Shown in pieces: positions 47,724-56,069 of a stretch of DNA of 64,000 nucleotides. A model generated the notes under the pieces. That model was not told the origin of the DNA. It ran no database searches and saw nothing but the letters and a program-made list of their open reading frames with translations. The DNA is from Xanthomonas hydrangeae (GTDB lineage Bacteria > Pseudomonadota > Gammaproteobacteria > Xanthomonadales > Xanthomonadaceae), in assembly GCA_905142475.1 (NCBI GenBank), contig LR990730.1:1178001-1242000 (forward strand). The letters run 5' to 3'. The translations under genes were made by a program, and so were the position numbers. Numbering within the stretch: position 1 is the first letter of the stretch; each line of letters opens with the position of its first letter.

Positions 47724-49573
47724 ACGCGCTGGCCGAGTTGACAGTGGCATTGCAGTCGTTGCATCTGCTGCGCCCGACCTTGCTATGGGCGCTGCTGGCC
47801 ATCGTGCCGGCAGCGCTGCTGTGGCACCTGCGCCGACGCAATGCGGAGGTATGGCGGCACAGTGTGGATGCGCATCTGCTGCCCAAATTACTGGTCTCCG
47901 GTGGTCAGCGCGGATGGCTCGGCTTCGTGCTGGCTGCGTTGACGTATGCGCTTGCGGTGGTGGCAATGACCGGGCCGAGCTGGCGGCAGGTCGAGCGGCC
48001 GGTGTATCACTCCAGCATGCCGCTGGTGGTGGCGCTGGATCTGTCGTCCAGCATCAATGCCACCGATTTGCCGCCATCGCGCTTGCTGCAGGCGCGCGCG
48101 AAACTGGCCACGCTGTTGCGCAAGCGCGCCGGTGGCGAAGTCGCGCTGCTGGTCTACGCAGGCGAAACCTTCACCGTAGCACCGCTCACTGAAGACACGG
48201 CCAATGTGGCGTTGTTTCTGGATGCGTTGTCGCCATCGGTGATGCCGGTGGATGGCAAGCGCGCCGATGCGGCGATCGATGCGGCCACGCAGTTGCTGCT
48301 GCAGGCGGGCTTCAAGCAAGGCGACATTCTGTTGGTCGGCGATAGTGCGGATCGTGGGGCTGGCAGTTCTGCACGGCTGGCGCATTCGCGTGGATTCAGC
48401 GTGTCTGCGCTCGGTGTGGGTAGCGAGCGCGGCGCTGCCTATCGCACCAATACGGGCGAAATCGCACAGGCGAAACTGGACGAAGCCAGCCTGCGCGATC
48501 TGGCCGGGCAGGGCGGTGGGCGTTATGCGCGCATTGCAGCGGATGATTCGGATTTGCGTGCGCTGGGGGTGCTCGATCCTACGCAGCAGCCCTTGGCCGA
48601 TGAAGCGGCCGAGTCCAATGGCGGCAAGACCTGGCTGGACGAAGGCTACTGGCTGCTGCTGCCGGTGATGCTGTTGGCGCTGCTGGCGTTCCGACGTCGT
48701 GCGGTTGTGGCGGTACTCGCGTTGGTGTCTGTGTTGCCGTTGGCTCAGCCCGCGCATGCAGCAGAACGTACGTTGTGGCAACGCGCCGATCAGGTGCAAC
48801 AACAACGTCTGGATGCAGGCGTGCAGGCGTATCGCAAAGGCGATTTCGCTGCGGCACAGAAAGCGTTTGAAGGTGTGCCCACCGATGAGGGCCTGTACAA
48901 CCTCGGCAACGCGCTGGCCCGGCAGGGGCAGTACGACGAAGCGATTGCGGCGTACGACCGTGCGTTGAAGCAACACCCCGACCAGCAGGACGCCATCGCC
49001 AATCGTGCGGCGGTGGATGCGGCGCGCAAGCGTCAACAGCAGAACAACAAGGACGGCAAAAGTCAGGACGGCAAGGGCCAGTCCAAAGACCAGAAGCAAT
49101 CCGGTCAGAACAAGCCCGGCCAAAATCAGTCCGGACAGAACAAACAAGACAACCAAAACGCTGGCCAGGACGGGCAGGGCAAGCAGGACGCCCAAGGCAA
49201 ACAGGACAGCAAGGATCAGCCCTCTCCGGCGCAGACGCCGCAGGATGGAAAGTCGCAAGACCAGCAATCCAGGAGCGGGCAAGGCGAGCAGAGCAAGCAG
49301 GACGCGCCGCCGCAATCGGCCGATGCGCAGGCGCAGCAGCAGGCCGATGCCGCGCAGCGGCAAAAGATGCAGCAGGCGATGGCGCAGGGCGGCGAGAAGA
49401 GCGCCGATGCAAACGGCAAGCAGGAAGCCGCAGCCGTCAGCGAGACGCCGGAACAGCGCGAGCAACGGCAGGCGGTGGACGCCTGGTTGCGGCGCGTTCC
49501 GGACGATCCGGGCAGCTTGCTGCGCACCAAATTCAGGCTGGAACACGAACGCAGGCAACGGGACGGACGATGA
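47720..49573 (+). CDS. VWA and TPR domain protein (BatB/BatC fusion)
   Basis: A 617-residue protein combining two functions that are separate in Bacteroides Bat operons. The N-terminal part has membrane helices and a VWA domain with MIDAS DLSSSINATD. After a second membrane pair (YWLLLPVMLLALLAF, AVVAVLALVSVLPLAQPAHA) comes a TPR block (YNLGNALARQGQYDEAIAAY). A long hydrophilic Gln/Lys/Gly/Asp-rich tail of about 140 residues follows (QNKPGQNQSGQNKQDNQNAG and similar). It ends with a short conserved RVPDDPGSLLRTKFRLEHER. The start at 47720 has a GGAG site. Confidence 0.92.
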   Translation: MNALAELTVALQSLHLLRPTLLWALLAIVPAALLWHLRRRNAEVWRHSVDAHLLPKLLVSGGQRGWLGFVLAALTYALAVVAMTGPSWRQVERPVYHSSMPLVVALDLSSSINATDLPPSRLLQARAKLATLLRKRAGGEVALLVYAGETFTVAPLTEDTANVALFLDALSPSVMPVDGKRADAAIDAATQLLLQAGFKQGDILLVGDSADRGAGSSARLAHSRGFSVSALGVGSERGAAYRTNTGEIAQAKLDEASLRDLAGQGGGRYARIAADDSDLRALGVLDPTQQPLADEAAESNGGKTWLDEGYWLLLPVMLLALLAFRRRAVVAVLALVSVLPLAQPAHAAERTLWQRADQVQQQRLDAGVQAYRKGDFAAAQKAFEGVPTDEGLYNLGNALARQGQYDEAIAAYDRALKQHPDQQDAIANRAAVDAARKRQQQNNKDGKSQDGKGQSKDQKQSGQNKPGQNQSGQNKQDNQNAGQDGQGKQDAQGKQDSKDQPSPAQTPQDGKSQDQQSRSGQGEQSKQDAPPQSADAQAQQQADAAQRQKMQQAMAQGGEKSADANGKQEAAAVSETPEQREQRQAVDAWLRRVPDDPGSLLRTKFRLEHERRQRDGR

Positions 49574-51318
49574 TCGGCACACACCACTTACGCCGCGCGG
49601 CGATCGCGATGCTGGCCAGCATGGCGATGCTCGCTTCCGCACCGGTCAGTGCGGTGACGCGCGCCTGGCTGGACCGCGACAGCGCCAATGCCGGCGACGT
49701 GGTGATGTTGAATATCGAAACCGATCAACGCGGCGTCGATCCGGATTACACGCCGTTGCGCAACGATTTCGCACTGGGTGCCAAGAGCGCCAACCAGCAG
49801 ATGCAGGTGACCAATGGATCGGTGACGATGCGTGCGCTGTTCGGCGTGGTGTTGACGCCGCGCAGGAGTGGTGAGCTGATCGTGCCGGCGATACGCGTCG
49901 GCAACGAGCGCACCGAGCCGCTGCGGTTGCAGGTGGTTGGGGCGGCAAACAATGCGGGCACCGGCAGCGCTGGTGGCAGCGCGCCAGCCGGGCCGAGCGC
50001 GGCGCAGGGCAATGAAGACGCCTTCGTCGAAACGCAGGTGGACGACCCGCAGCCCTACGTGCAGCAAAGCGTGGGCGTGGTGGTGCGTTTGTACTTCGCT
50101 ACGCAGCTTGCGTCTGGCGAGCTGGATCTGGAAGCGCCCGATGGCGCATCGTTGCAGCGCATTGGCGATGACGTCAGTTCGGTCAAGCTGGTCAACAATC
50201 GTCAATACAACGTGGTGGAGCGGCGCTATTTGCTGGTGCCCGAGCGCAGTGGGCGCTTGCTGTTGCCGTCGGCGCGTTTCAATGGGCGTTCGGTCGGTGG
50301 GTTTTTCGATGATTACTTCGGTCGCGGTAATGGCGAGCTGACCGCGCGCAGCGCCAGCATTCCACTGCAGGTGCGTGCGCAGCCGGCCAACGCGCCGCAA
50401 CCGTGGTTGCCGCTGCGCAGTCTGCAATTGCGTTACACCACCACGCCGCAGCGCGCGACTGCCGGCGAGGCGGCGCAGATCGTGGTGGAAGCCAGCGCAC
50501 GCGGCGCCACCCAGGCGCAGTTTCCTGAACTGCCCACTCCTAGCGTGCCTGACGCGCAGGTGTTCGCCGAGCCGGCGCAGTATGAAGAACGCTTCGTGGA
50601 CGGTTCGCCGCAGCTGCGGCTGACCCGGCGCTATTCGATCGTGCCCAACCGCGCCGGTCCGCTGGTGGTGCCGGGTTTGCAGGTGGCGTGGTGGGATGTG
50701 GGCGCGGCGGCGGCCAAGACTGCATCGCTGCCGGATCTCACATTGGATGTGGCTGCGGGTAGCGGTGCGTTTGCGGCGCCTGCGCCTGCGCCGGTTGCCA
50801 ATCCGTCGCCGGATAACGCTGCCCCAACTCCAGCCCCCAGCACGCTGAGCCTGCAGCAACCCACCGTTGCGCAACGGCCGTGGGGCTGGATCGGTGCGGC
50901 AATCGGTTTTGCGTTGTTGTGGATCGCCACGCTTGCGTGGGCGTTGCTGCTGCGTCGCGGCGGTTCGCGCGGTGCGCCGGTGACCAATGGCAGCGATGCA
51001 CCCGGCTCCGGTCGGCGTGCCACCCATGGTGTGGCCGAATTGCGGCGCGCGCTCGATACCGGCGGGATGGACGATGTGGCGGCGATACTCTGCGGCATGG
51101 CCGGTGTTGCCGACATCGATAGCGTGCTGGCCGCGTTGAGCGACCCGGCCCAGCGCGCAGCAGTGGCGCAGATGCAGCGCGCGCGCTGGGGCGGCGATGG
51201 CGATGTGGCCGCTGCGCGTGCGGCACTGCGCGAGGCGTTTTCCAAAGGCCCGCGTTGGCGCCACGCAACGGCTGCGGAACCGGAGATATTGGCGCCGCTG
51301 TATCCGCCGGCGCGTTGA
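49570..51318 (+). CDS. BatD-like protein
   Basis: A 582-residue envelope protein. A signal peptide (AAIAMLASMAMLASAPVSAV) is followed by several beta-sandwich BatD repeats (WLDRDSANAGDVVMLNIETD; YVQQSVGVVVRLYFATQLAS; RQYNVVERRYLLVPERSGRL; LRLTRRYSIVPNRAGPLVVP). A membrane helix (WGWIGAAIGFALLWIATLAW) and a short cytoplasmic tail come last. This domain order is diagnostic for BatD of the MoxR/Bat operon. It overlaps the preceding gene (ATGA) and is the last of the operon. Confidence 0.92.
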   Translation: MIGTHHLRRAAIAMLASMAMLASAPVSAVTRAWLDRDSANAGDVVMLNIETDQRGVDPDYTPLRNDFALGAKSANQQMQVTNGSVTMRALFGVVLTPRRSGELIVPAIRVGNERTEPLRLQVVGAANNAGTGSAGGSAPAGPSAAQGNEDAFVETQVDDPQPYVQQSVGVVVRLYFATQLASGELDLEAPDGASLQRIGDDVSSVKLVNNRQYNVVERRYLLVPERSGRLLLPSARFNGRSVGGFFDDYFGRGNGELTARSASIPLQVRAQPANAPQPWLPLRSLQLRYTTTPQRATAGEAAQIVVEASARGATQAQFPELPTPSVPDAQVFAEPAQYEERFVDGSPQLRLTRRYSIVPNRAGPLVVPGLQVAWWDVGAAAAKTASLPDLTLDVAAGSGAFAAPAPAPVANPSPDNAAPTPAPSTLSLQQPTVAQRPWGWIGAAIGFALLWIATLAWALLLRRGGSRGAPVTNGSDAPGSGRRATHGVAELRRALDTGGMDDVAAILCGMAGVADIDSVLAALSDPAQRAAVAQMQRARWGGDGDVAAARAALREAFSKGPRWRHATAAEPEILAPLYPPAR

Positions 51319-51445
51319 TCGGCTGCGCTGCAGCGACAGTGTCTAACGGGTTCTTGGATGGTCGCCAGGCCGTGTAGCGTTGCGACTCGTTGATTCCGGT
51401 TACACGTGGGTTGCTGACGTGTTGATGAAAGCAGAGCTCTGGGGT

Positions 51446-51572
51446 TGCGGCTTTGCTGCAGGGCCCTTGCCCGCCCACCATCGCAGGACACGCCGCAAGT
51501 ACGTCCGTGTAGGCTCTTACGCGGCATCCATGCCGCGTAAGGTCCCGCGACGGTAGGCGGGCAAGGACCATT
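51446..51572 (+). repeat. Structured repeat, subtype A (A4)
   Basis: Complete copy almost identical to A2 from the CTTGCCCGCCCACCATCGC stem through the TTACGCGGCAT inner hairpin to GGTAGGCGGGCAAGGACCA. Confidence 0.88.
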
Positions 51573-51699
51573 CGGGATGGTCGGTGTGCACGGTTACAAG
51601 CAGGCAAGACGTGCGTTGGTTCAATAACGGCTTGTCCGATCAGCTTTTCAACGCAAGGCAAACGGAATGCAGGCTTTCAACGAAGCAACCTGCAGACTC

Positions 51700-51749
51700 T
51701 CTGGTGCGGTGTCCTCGCCGATCCGATTGCGGGACCGTGTGGCGGCATG
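51700..51749 (-). repeat. Structured repeat, subtype B, truncated (B3)
   Basis: CTCTGGTGCGGTGTCCTCGC followed by GCGGGACCGTGTGGCGGCAT matches one side of B1/B2; the inner hairpin loop and other strand are missing. Inverted relative to A4, as at the other two loci. Confidence 0.75.
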
Positions 51750-51853
51750 CACACCTACCCTCGGGCAGGCGCGCGGCGGGACGTCGGGTAGGTGGCCGCA
51801 TCGATGGCGTTTGTTAAGCTCCGGCCTTTGTGTACAGATCAAGGCCCGACCAG

Positions 51854-53134
51854 ATGACTGCATCCTCAGCCACACGCCGCCCGGGCCTGCCCCTGCATTG
51901 GAAGATGGGCATTGGCTTCGCCGTCGGCCTGCTGCTGGGTCTGGCCGTCTACTACCTGGCCGGCAGCGATGCCGACTGGGTGCGCGTGGTCACCAAGTAC
52001 GTCACCACTCCGTTCTCGCAGATCTTCCTCAATCTGATCTTCATGCTGATCGTGCCGCTGCTGTTCTCGGCATTGGTGATGGGCATTTCCGAAATGGGCG
52101 ACATCCGCGCGCTCGGGCGCGTGGGGTGGCGCACCTTGGGCTACACCATCGTGCTGTCCGGCGTGGCGGTGTTGCTGGGGCTGGTGTTGGTCAACGTGCT
52201 GAAACCAGGCGCAGGCGTGGATCCGCAACTGGCCAACCAGTTGATCCAGGAAAACGCCGAGCGCACCCGCGAGATCATTTCCAGCTCCGGCACCCAGCCG
52301 CAAGGCATGGACATGCTGTTGTCGATCGTGCCCAGCAACGTGATCGCCGCAGCGTCCAGCAATGGCGCGATCCTGTCGCTGATGTTCTTTGCAGTGATGT
52401 TTGGCGTGGGCATGGTGCTCACCGCCGATGAAAAGGTGGCCACGCTCAAGCGCGGTATCGAAGGCATCTTCGAAATTTCGATGACCTTGATCGGCCTGGT
52501 GATCCGGCTGGCGCCGTATGCGGTGGCCTGTTTCATGTTCAACCTGGCCGCGCTGTTCGGTTTCGATCTGTTGATCCGCCTGGGCGCCTACGTGGGTGTG
52601 GTGGTGCTGGCGCTGGGCCTGCACATGGTGGTCAGCTACGGGCTGGCGGTGAAGTTCGCCGGGCGCTCGCCGATCGGCTTCTTCCGGCAGACCCAGGAGG
52701 CCACGATGATGGCGTTCTCCACCGCGTCCAGTAACGCGACCCTGCCGACCGCCCTGCGCGTGGCCGACGAGATGGGCCTGCCGCCGCGGGTGTCGCGCTT
52801 CGTGCTGACCGTGGGCGCCACCGCCAACCAGAACGGCACCGCGTTGTTCGAGGGCGTGACGGTGATCTTCCTGGCGCAGTTCTTCAATGTGGACCTGAGC
52901 CTCGGCCAGCAATTCATGGTGATGCTGGTCTGCATCCTGGGCGGCATCGGCACCGCGGGTGTGCCGTCGGGCTCGCTGCCGGTGGTGGCGCTGATCTGCG
53001 CGATGGTCGGGGTCAATCCGGTCGGTATCGGCATGATCCTGGGCGTCAATCACTTCCTGGATATGTGTCGGACGGCGCTGAATGTGACTGGGGATCTGGC
53101 GCTGACGACCCTGGTCGCCAAAGGCGAGGAATAG
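51854..53134 (+). CDS. Dicarboxylate/amino acid:cation symporter
   Basis: Inner-membrane carrier of the DAACS (GltP/DctA) family, 426 residues, taking up C4-dicarboxylates or acidic amino acids with protons or sodium. Eight membrane helices and two hairpin loops fit the fold: FLNLIFMLIVPLLFSALVMG (helix 2), FSTASSNATLPTALRVADEM (serine-rich hairpin 1) and TVGATANQNGTALFEGVTVI. In the last, the family NMDGT motif reads NQNGT, a variation that can affect cation or substrate choice. FLDMCRTALNVTGD is helix 8. The ATG at 51854 is preferred to the ATG 24 bases upstream. Confidence 0.93.
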   Translation: MTASSATRRPGLPLHWKMGIGFAVGLLLGLAVYYLAGSDADWVRVVTKYVTTPFSQIFLNLIFMLIVPLLFSALVMGISEMGDIRALGRVGWRTLGYTIVLSGVAVLLGLVLVNVLKPGAGVDPQLANQLIQENAERTREIISSSGTQPQGMDMLLSIVPSNVIAAASSNGAILSLMFFAVMFGVGMVLTADEKVATLKRGIEGIFEISMTLIGLVIRLAPYAVACFMFNLAALFGFDLLIRLGAYVGVVVLALGLHMVVSYGLAVKFAGRSPIGFFRQTQEATMMAFSTASSNATLPTALRVADEMGLPPRVSRFVLTVGATANQNGTALFEGVTVIFLAQFFNVDLSLGQQFMVMLVCILGGIGTAGVPSGSLPVVALICAMVGVNPVGIGMILGVNHFLDMCRTALNVTGDLALTTLVAKGEE

Positions 53135-53162
53135 GGAATCGGGAGTTGGGATTGGGGATTCG
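53134..53162. repeat. GGGATT repeat, left arm before tkt
   Basis: GGGAATCGGGAGTTGGGATT and following bases form the left arm of the inverted-arm family. It overlaps the symporter stop; the expanded right arm is at 53311. Confidence 0.75.
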
Positions 53163-53310
53163 TTGGAGCGGGCTGCTGCGACCTTCAGATGCCAGGTCAG
53201 GTTTGCGATATTGCGACCGCGTTTGCGCCGCCAGTTGCACCGCTGTTTAGCAGACGAGGCTGCAGAGGCTCTGGCTCGGCTTCACCAATCTCAAATTCCG
53301 AATTCCGAAT

Positions 53311-53429
53311 CCCCAATCCCCAATCCCCAATCCCCAATCCCCAATCCCCAATCCCCAATCCCCAATCCCCAATCCCCAATCCCCAATCCCCAATCCCCAA
53401 TCCCCAATCCCCAATCCCCAATCCCCAAT
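53311..53429. repeat. CCCCAAT heptanucleotide tandem array
   Basis: About 17 perfect tandem copies of CCCCAAT (ATTGGGG on the minus strand), followed by two CCGGT-interrupted units to about 53460. The array ends 105 bp before the tkt start. Long open frames across it merely repeat PNPQSPI or its complement and are not genes. The rest of the 53135-53533 gap holds nothing else I can support. Confidence 0.95.
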
Positions 53430-53533
53430 CCGGTCCCCAATCCCGGTCCCCAATCCCGGTCCCCTAACGCGCTCTGTGGGAGAATAAGCGGCTCCGCTTC
53501 CAGCGGTGTTCCCCTCCGCTTCCATAGACGCCC

Positions 53534-55534
53534 ATGACCCAGCCCACCCGCCGCCAGCTGGCCAACGCCATCCGTTTTCTCGCCGCCGATGCGGTCGAAG
53601 CCGCCAAATCCGGCCACCCCGGCATGCCGATGGGCATGGCCGATATTGCCGAAGTGCTGTGGAACGATTTCTTCCGGCACAACCCGAACAATCCGCAGTG
53701 GTTCAACCGCGACCGTTTCGTGCTGTCCAACGGCCACGGCTCGATGCTGCAGTACGCGCTGCTGCACCTGTCCGGTTACGACCTGCCGATCGAGCAGCTC
53801 AAGCAGTTCCGTCAGCTGCACAGCAAGACCGCCGGCCACCCCGAGCGCAGCGAAACCCCCGGGGTGGAGACCACCACCGGCCCGCTCGGGCAGGGCTTTG
53901 CCAATGCGGTCGGGTTCGCGCTGGCCGAGAAGTTGCTGGCGCAGCGCTACAACCGCCCGGAGCTGGAAATCGTCGACCACCGCACCTGGGTGTTCATGGG
54001 CGATGGCTGCATGATGGAAGGCATCTCGCATGAAGCCGCCTCGCTGGCCGGTACCTGGGGCCTGGGCAAGCTGGTCGCGTTCTGGGACAACAACCACATC
54101 TCCATCGACGGCAATACCGATGGCTGGTTCAGCGACAACACCCCGGCGCGTTTCGAGGCCTATGGCTGGCACGTGATCCGCGATGTTGACGGGCACGACG
54201 CCGACAAGATCAAGGCGGCGATTGAAGCGGCGCTGGAAAATAGCGACAAGCCGACTTTGATCTGCTGCCGCACCAAGATCGGCTTCGGTGCACCCAGCAA
54301 GGCCGGCAAGGAATCCTCGCACGGCGCGCCGCTGGGCAAGGAAGAACTGGAAGGCGCGCGCAAGGCGCTGGAGTGGCCTTACGGCCCGTTCGAAATTCCC
54401 GAAGAGATCTACGCCGGCTGGCGCGCAGGTGGCACCGGCACCCTGCGTCAGGCCGAGTGGGAGCAGTTGTTCGACAAGTACGGCAAGCAGTATTCGGCCG
54501 AAGCTGCCGAACTGACCCGTCGCTCGCACGCCGAGCTGCCGGCCGACTTCATCACCCAGGCCGATGCCTACATCGCCAAGGCGCAGCAGGACGGCCAGAC
54601 CATCGCCTCGCGCAAGGCCTCGCAGCTGGCGATCGAAGCGTTCGCGCCGCTGTTGCCGGAACTGATCGGCGGCTCGGCCGATCTGGCGCATTCCAACCTG
54701 ACCCTGTGGAAGGCCAGCAAGTCGGTGGCCACCGACGACCCGGATGCCAATTACGTGTATTACGGCGTGCGCGAGTTCGGCATGACCGCCATTGCCAACG
54801 GCCTGGCGCTGCATGGCGGCTTCATTCCGTTCGACGCCACCTTCCTGGTGTTCAGCGATTACGCCCGCAACGGCGTGCGCATGAGCGCGCTGAATCCGGC
54901 GCACGCCATCCACGTGTACACGCACGACTCGATCGGCCTGGGCGAAGACGGCCCGACCCATCAGCCGGTGGAGCACCTGGCCTCGCTGCGTTACATCCCC
55001 AACAACGATGTGTGGCGCCCGGGCGATGCGGTGGAGTCGGCGGTGAGCTGGAAGGCCGCGATCACCCGCAAGGACGGCCCCAGCTGCCTGGTGTTCAGCC
55101 GCCAGAACCTGCAGCACCAGCCGCGTAGCGACGAGCAGATCAAGCTGATCGAACGCGGTGGCTATGTGCTGGCCGATGCCGAAGGCGGCACGCCCGATGT
55201 GATCCTGATCGCCACCGGTTCGGAAGTCGGATTGGCGGTGGAAGCCAAGCAGACGCTCGATGCGGCCGGGTTGAAGGCGCGCGTGGTGTCGATGCCGTCG
55301 ACCGATGTGTTTGATCGCCAGGATGCGGCCTATCGCGAGTCGGTGCTGCCGAATGCGGTGCGCAAGCGCGTGGCGGTGGAAGCGGGCGTGACCGGCTTCT
55401 GGCGCAAGTACGTGGGCCTGGATGGCGATGTGGTCGGCATCGACACCTTCGGTGCCTCGGCGCCGGCGGATCAGCTGTATGCGTACTTCAAGATCACCGC
55501 CGAGCATGTGGTTGCGGCTGCCAAGGCGCTGTAA
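53534..55534 (+). CDS. tkt: Transketolase
   Basis: Thiamine-diphosphate enzyme that transfers two-carbon ketol groups in the pentose phosphate pathway. It has 666 residues. The cofactor motif is [20 protein letters not shown] with [10 protein letters not shown]. The N-terminal [20 protein letters not shown] and [20 protein letters not shown] are conserved, and the pyrimidine-domain segment is [20 protein letters not shown] with [20 protein letters not shown]. Homodimer, cytosolic. Works with rpiA (12052). A strong terminator follows; a heptamer array lies just upstream. Confidence 0.97.
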   Translation: MTQPTRRQLANAIRFLAADAVEAAKSGHPGMPMGMADIAEVLWNDFFRHNPNNPQWFNRDRFVLSNGHGSMLQYALLHLSGYDLPIEQLKQFRQLHSKTAGHPERSETPGVETTTGPLGQGFANAVGFALAEKLLAQRYNRPELEIVDHRTWVFMGDGCMMEGISHEAASLAGTWGLGKLVAFWDNNHISIDGNTDGWFSDNTPARFEAYGWHVIRDVDGHDADKIKAAIEAALENSDKPTLICCRTKIGFGAPSKAGKESSHGAPLGKEELEGARKALEWPYGPFEIPEEIYAGWRAGGTGTLRQAEWEQLFDKYGKQYSAEAAELTRRSHAELPADFITQADAYIAKAQQDGQTIASRKASQLAIEAFAPLLPELIGGSADLAHSNLTLWKASKSVATDDPDANYVYYGVREFGMTAIANGLALHGGFIPFDATFLVFSDYARNGVRMSALNPAHAIHVYTHDSIGLGEDGPTHQPVEHLASLRYIPNNDVWRPGDAVESAVSWKAAITRKDGPSCLVFSRQNLQHQPRSDEQIKLIERGGYVLADAEGGTPDVILIATGSEVGLAVEAKQTLDAAGLKARVVSMPSTDVFDRQDAAYRESVLPNAVRKRVAVEAGVTGFWRKYVGLDGDVVGIDTFGASAPADQLYAYFKITAEHVVAAAKAL

Positions 55535-55555
55535 GGCCTTGCGTGTTGCTTGAAC

Positions 55556-55583
55556 AAAAAAGCCGGCGAAAGCCGGCTTTTTT
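55556..55583 (+). terminator. Terminator after tkt
   Basis: AAAAAAGCCGGC/GCCGGCTTTTTT is a 12 bp stem with a GAAA loop. The symmetric A/T tracts could serve both strands. Confidence 0.95.
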
Positions 55584-56069
55584 GTTGGATCTCGTGAGCG
55601 ATACGCGGACGCGTCATCGTTCAACGGAAGCATGGGGTGCTTCGGTGCGCGACGTTGGCCGGCGCCGATGCGCGGAGATGGCCAGTACTTGCCACTGTGC
55701 GCCCAGCATCGGTGGGATGGGATCGTGCCTGCTGCGTGGCAGTATCAGAAGTTGCCTGGTCTGCGCAGGCAATCCATCGAAACAGGCCTTGCTGATCTCC
55801 TTCGCGACGGCCAGCTCCTGGCCGCGTTGAATGGCCGGACAGTATGGCGAATGGCGGACTGCGGTCGTGCAGATCGATGTGGGTCAGAGGCGGTAGCGCT
55901 CGCTTATGTCAAGCGAATGCTAAAAAAATGTCAATCCAGCTGTTTAAAATGTGAATCATTCCCATTAAAATGGCGCACTGCCGGTCGTCCGGCACACCGT
56001 TCCTCCCCCTTGTTGCCGGCGCGGCGTCTTCGCAGCGCGTGGTCTGGTCCGTCTGCGTTGGAGTCCCCG
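55584..56069. other. Leader region of the siderophore receptor
   Basis: No gene is evident in these 486 bp. The proximal part near 55910-55975 is AT-rich and carries the Fur box listed separately; the rest shows no recognisable repeat or RNA. Confidence 0.5.
55948..55966 (+). promoter_or_regulatory. Fur box
   Basis: AATGTGAATCATTCCCATT matches the palindromic Fur consensus AATGATAATCATTATCATT at 15 of 19 positions. It lies 104 bp before the receptor start, so iron-dependent repression is expected. Confidence 0.8.

Larger units (their letters stand above)
51319..51853. other. Gene-free 0.5 kb repeat region
   Basis: No credible gene between batD and the symporter. It contains the third structured-repeat locus (A4 at 51446, truncated B3 at 51700) and should hold the symporter promoter; I see no clear -35/-10. 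Confidence 0.65.

Noticed and set aside
53311..53429. Possible CRISPR array
   Set aside because: The units are 7 bp with no spacers, so this is a simple tandem repeat, not CRISPR.
53163..53537. Open frames translating as PNPQSPI repeats near tkt
   Set aside because: They are translations of the CCCCAAT heptamer array; both strands stay open because 7-mers create a 21-base period without stops.
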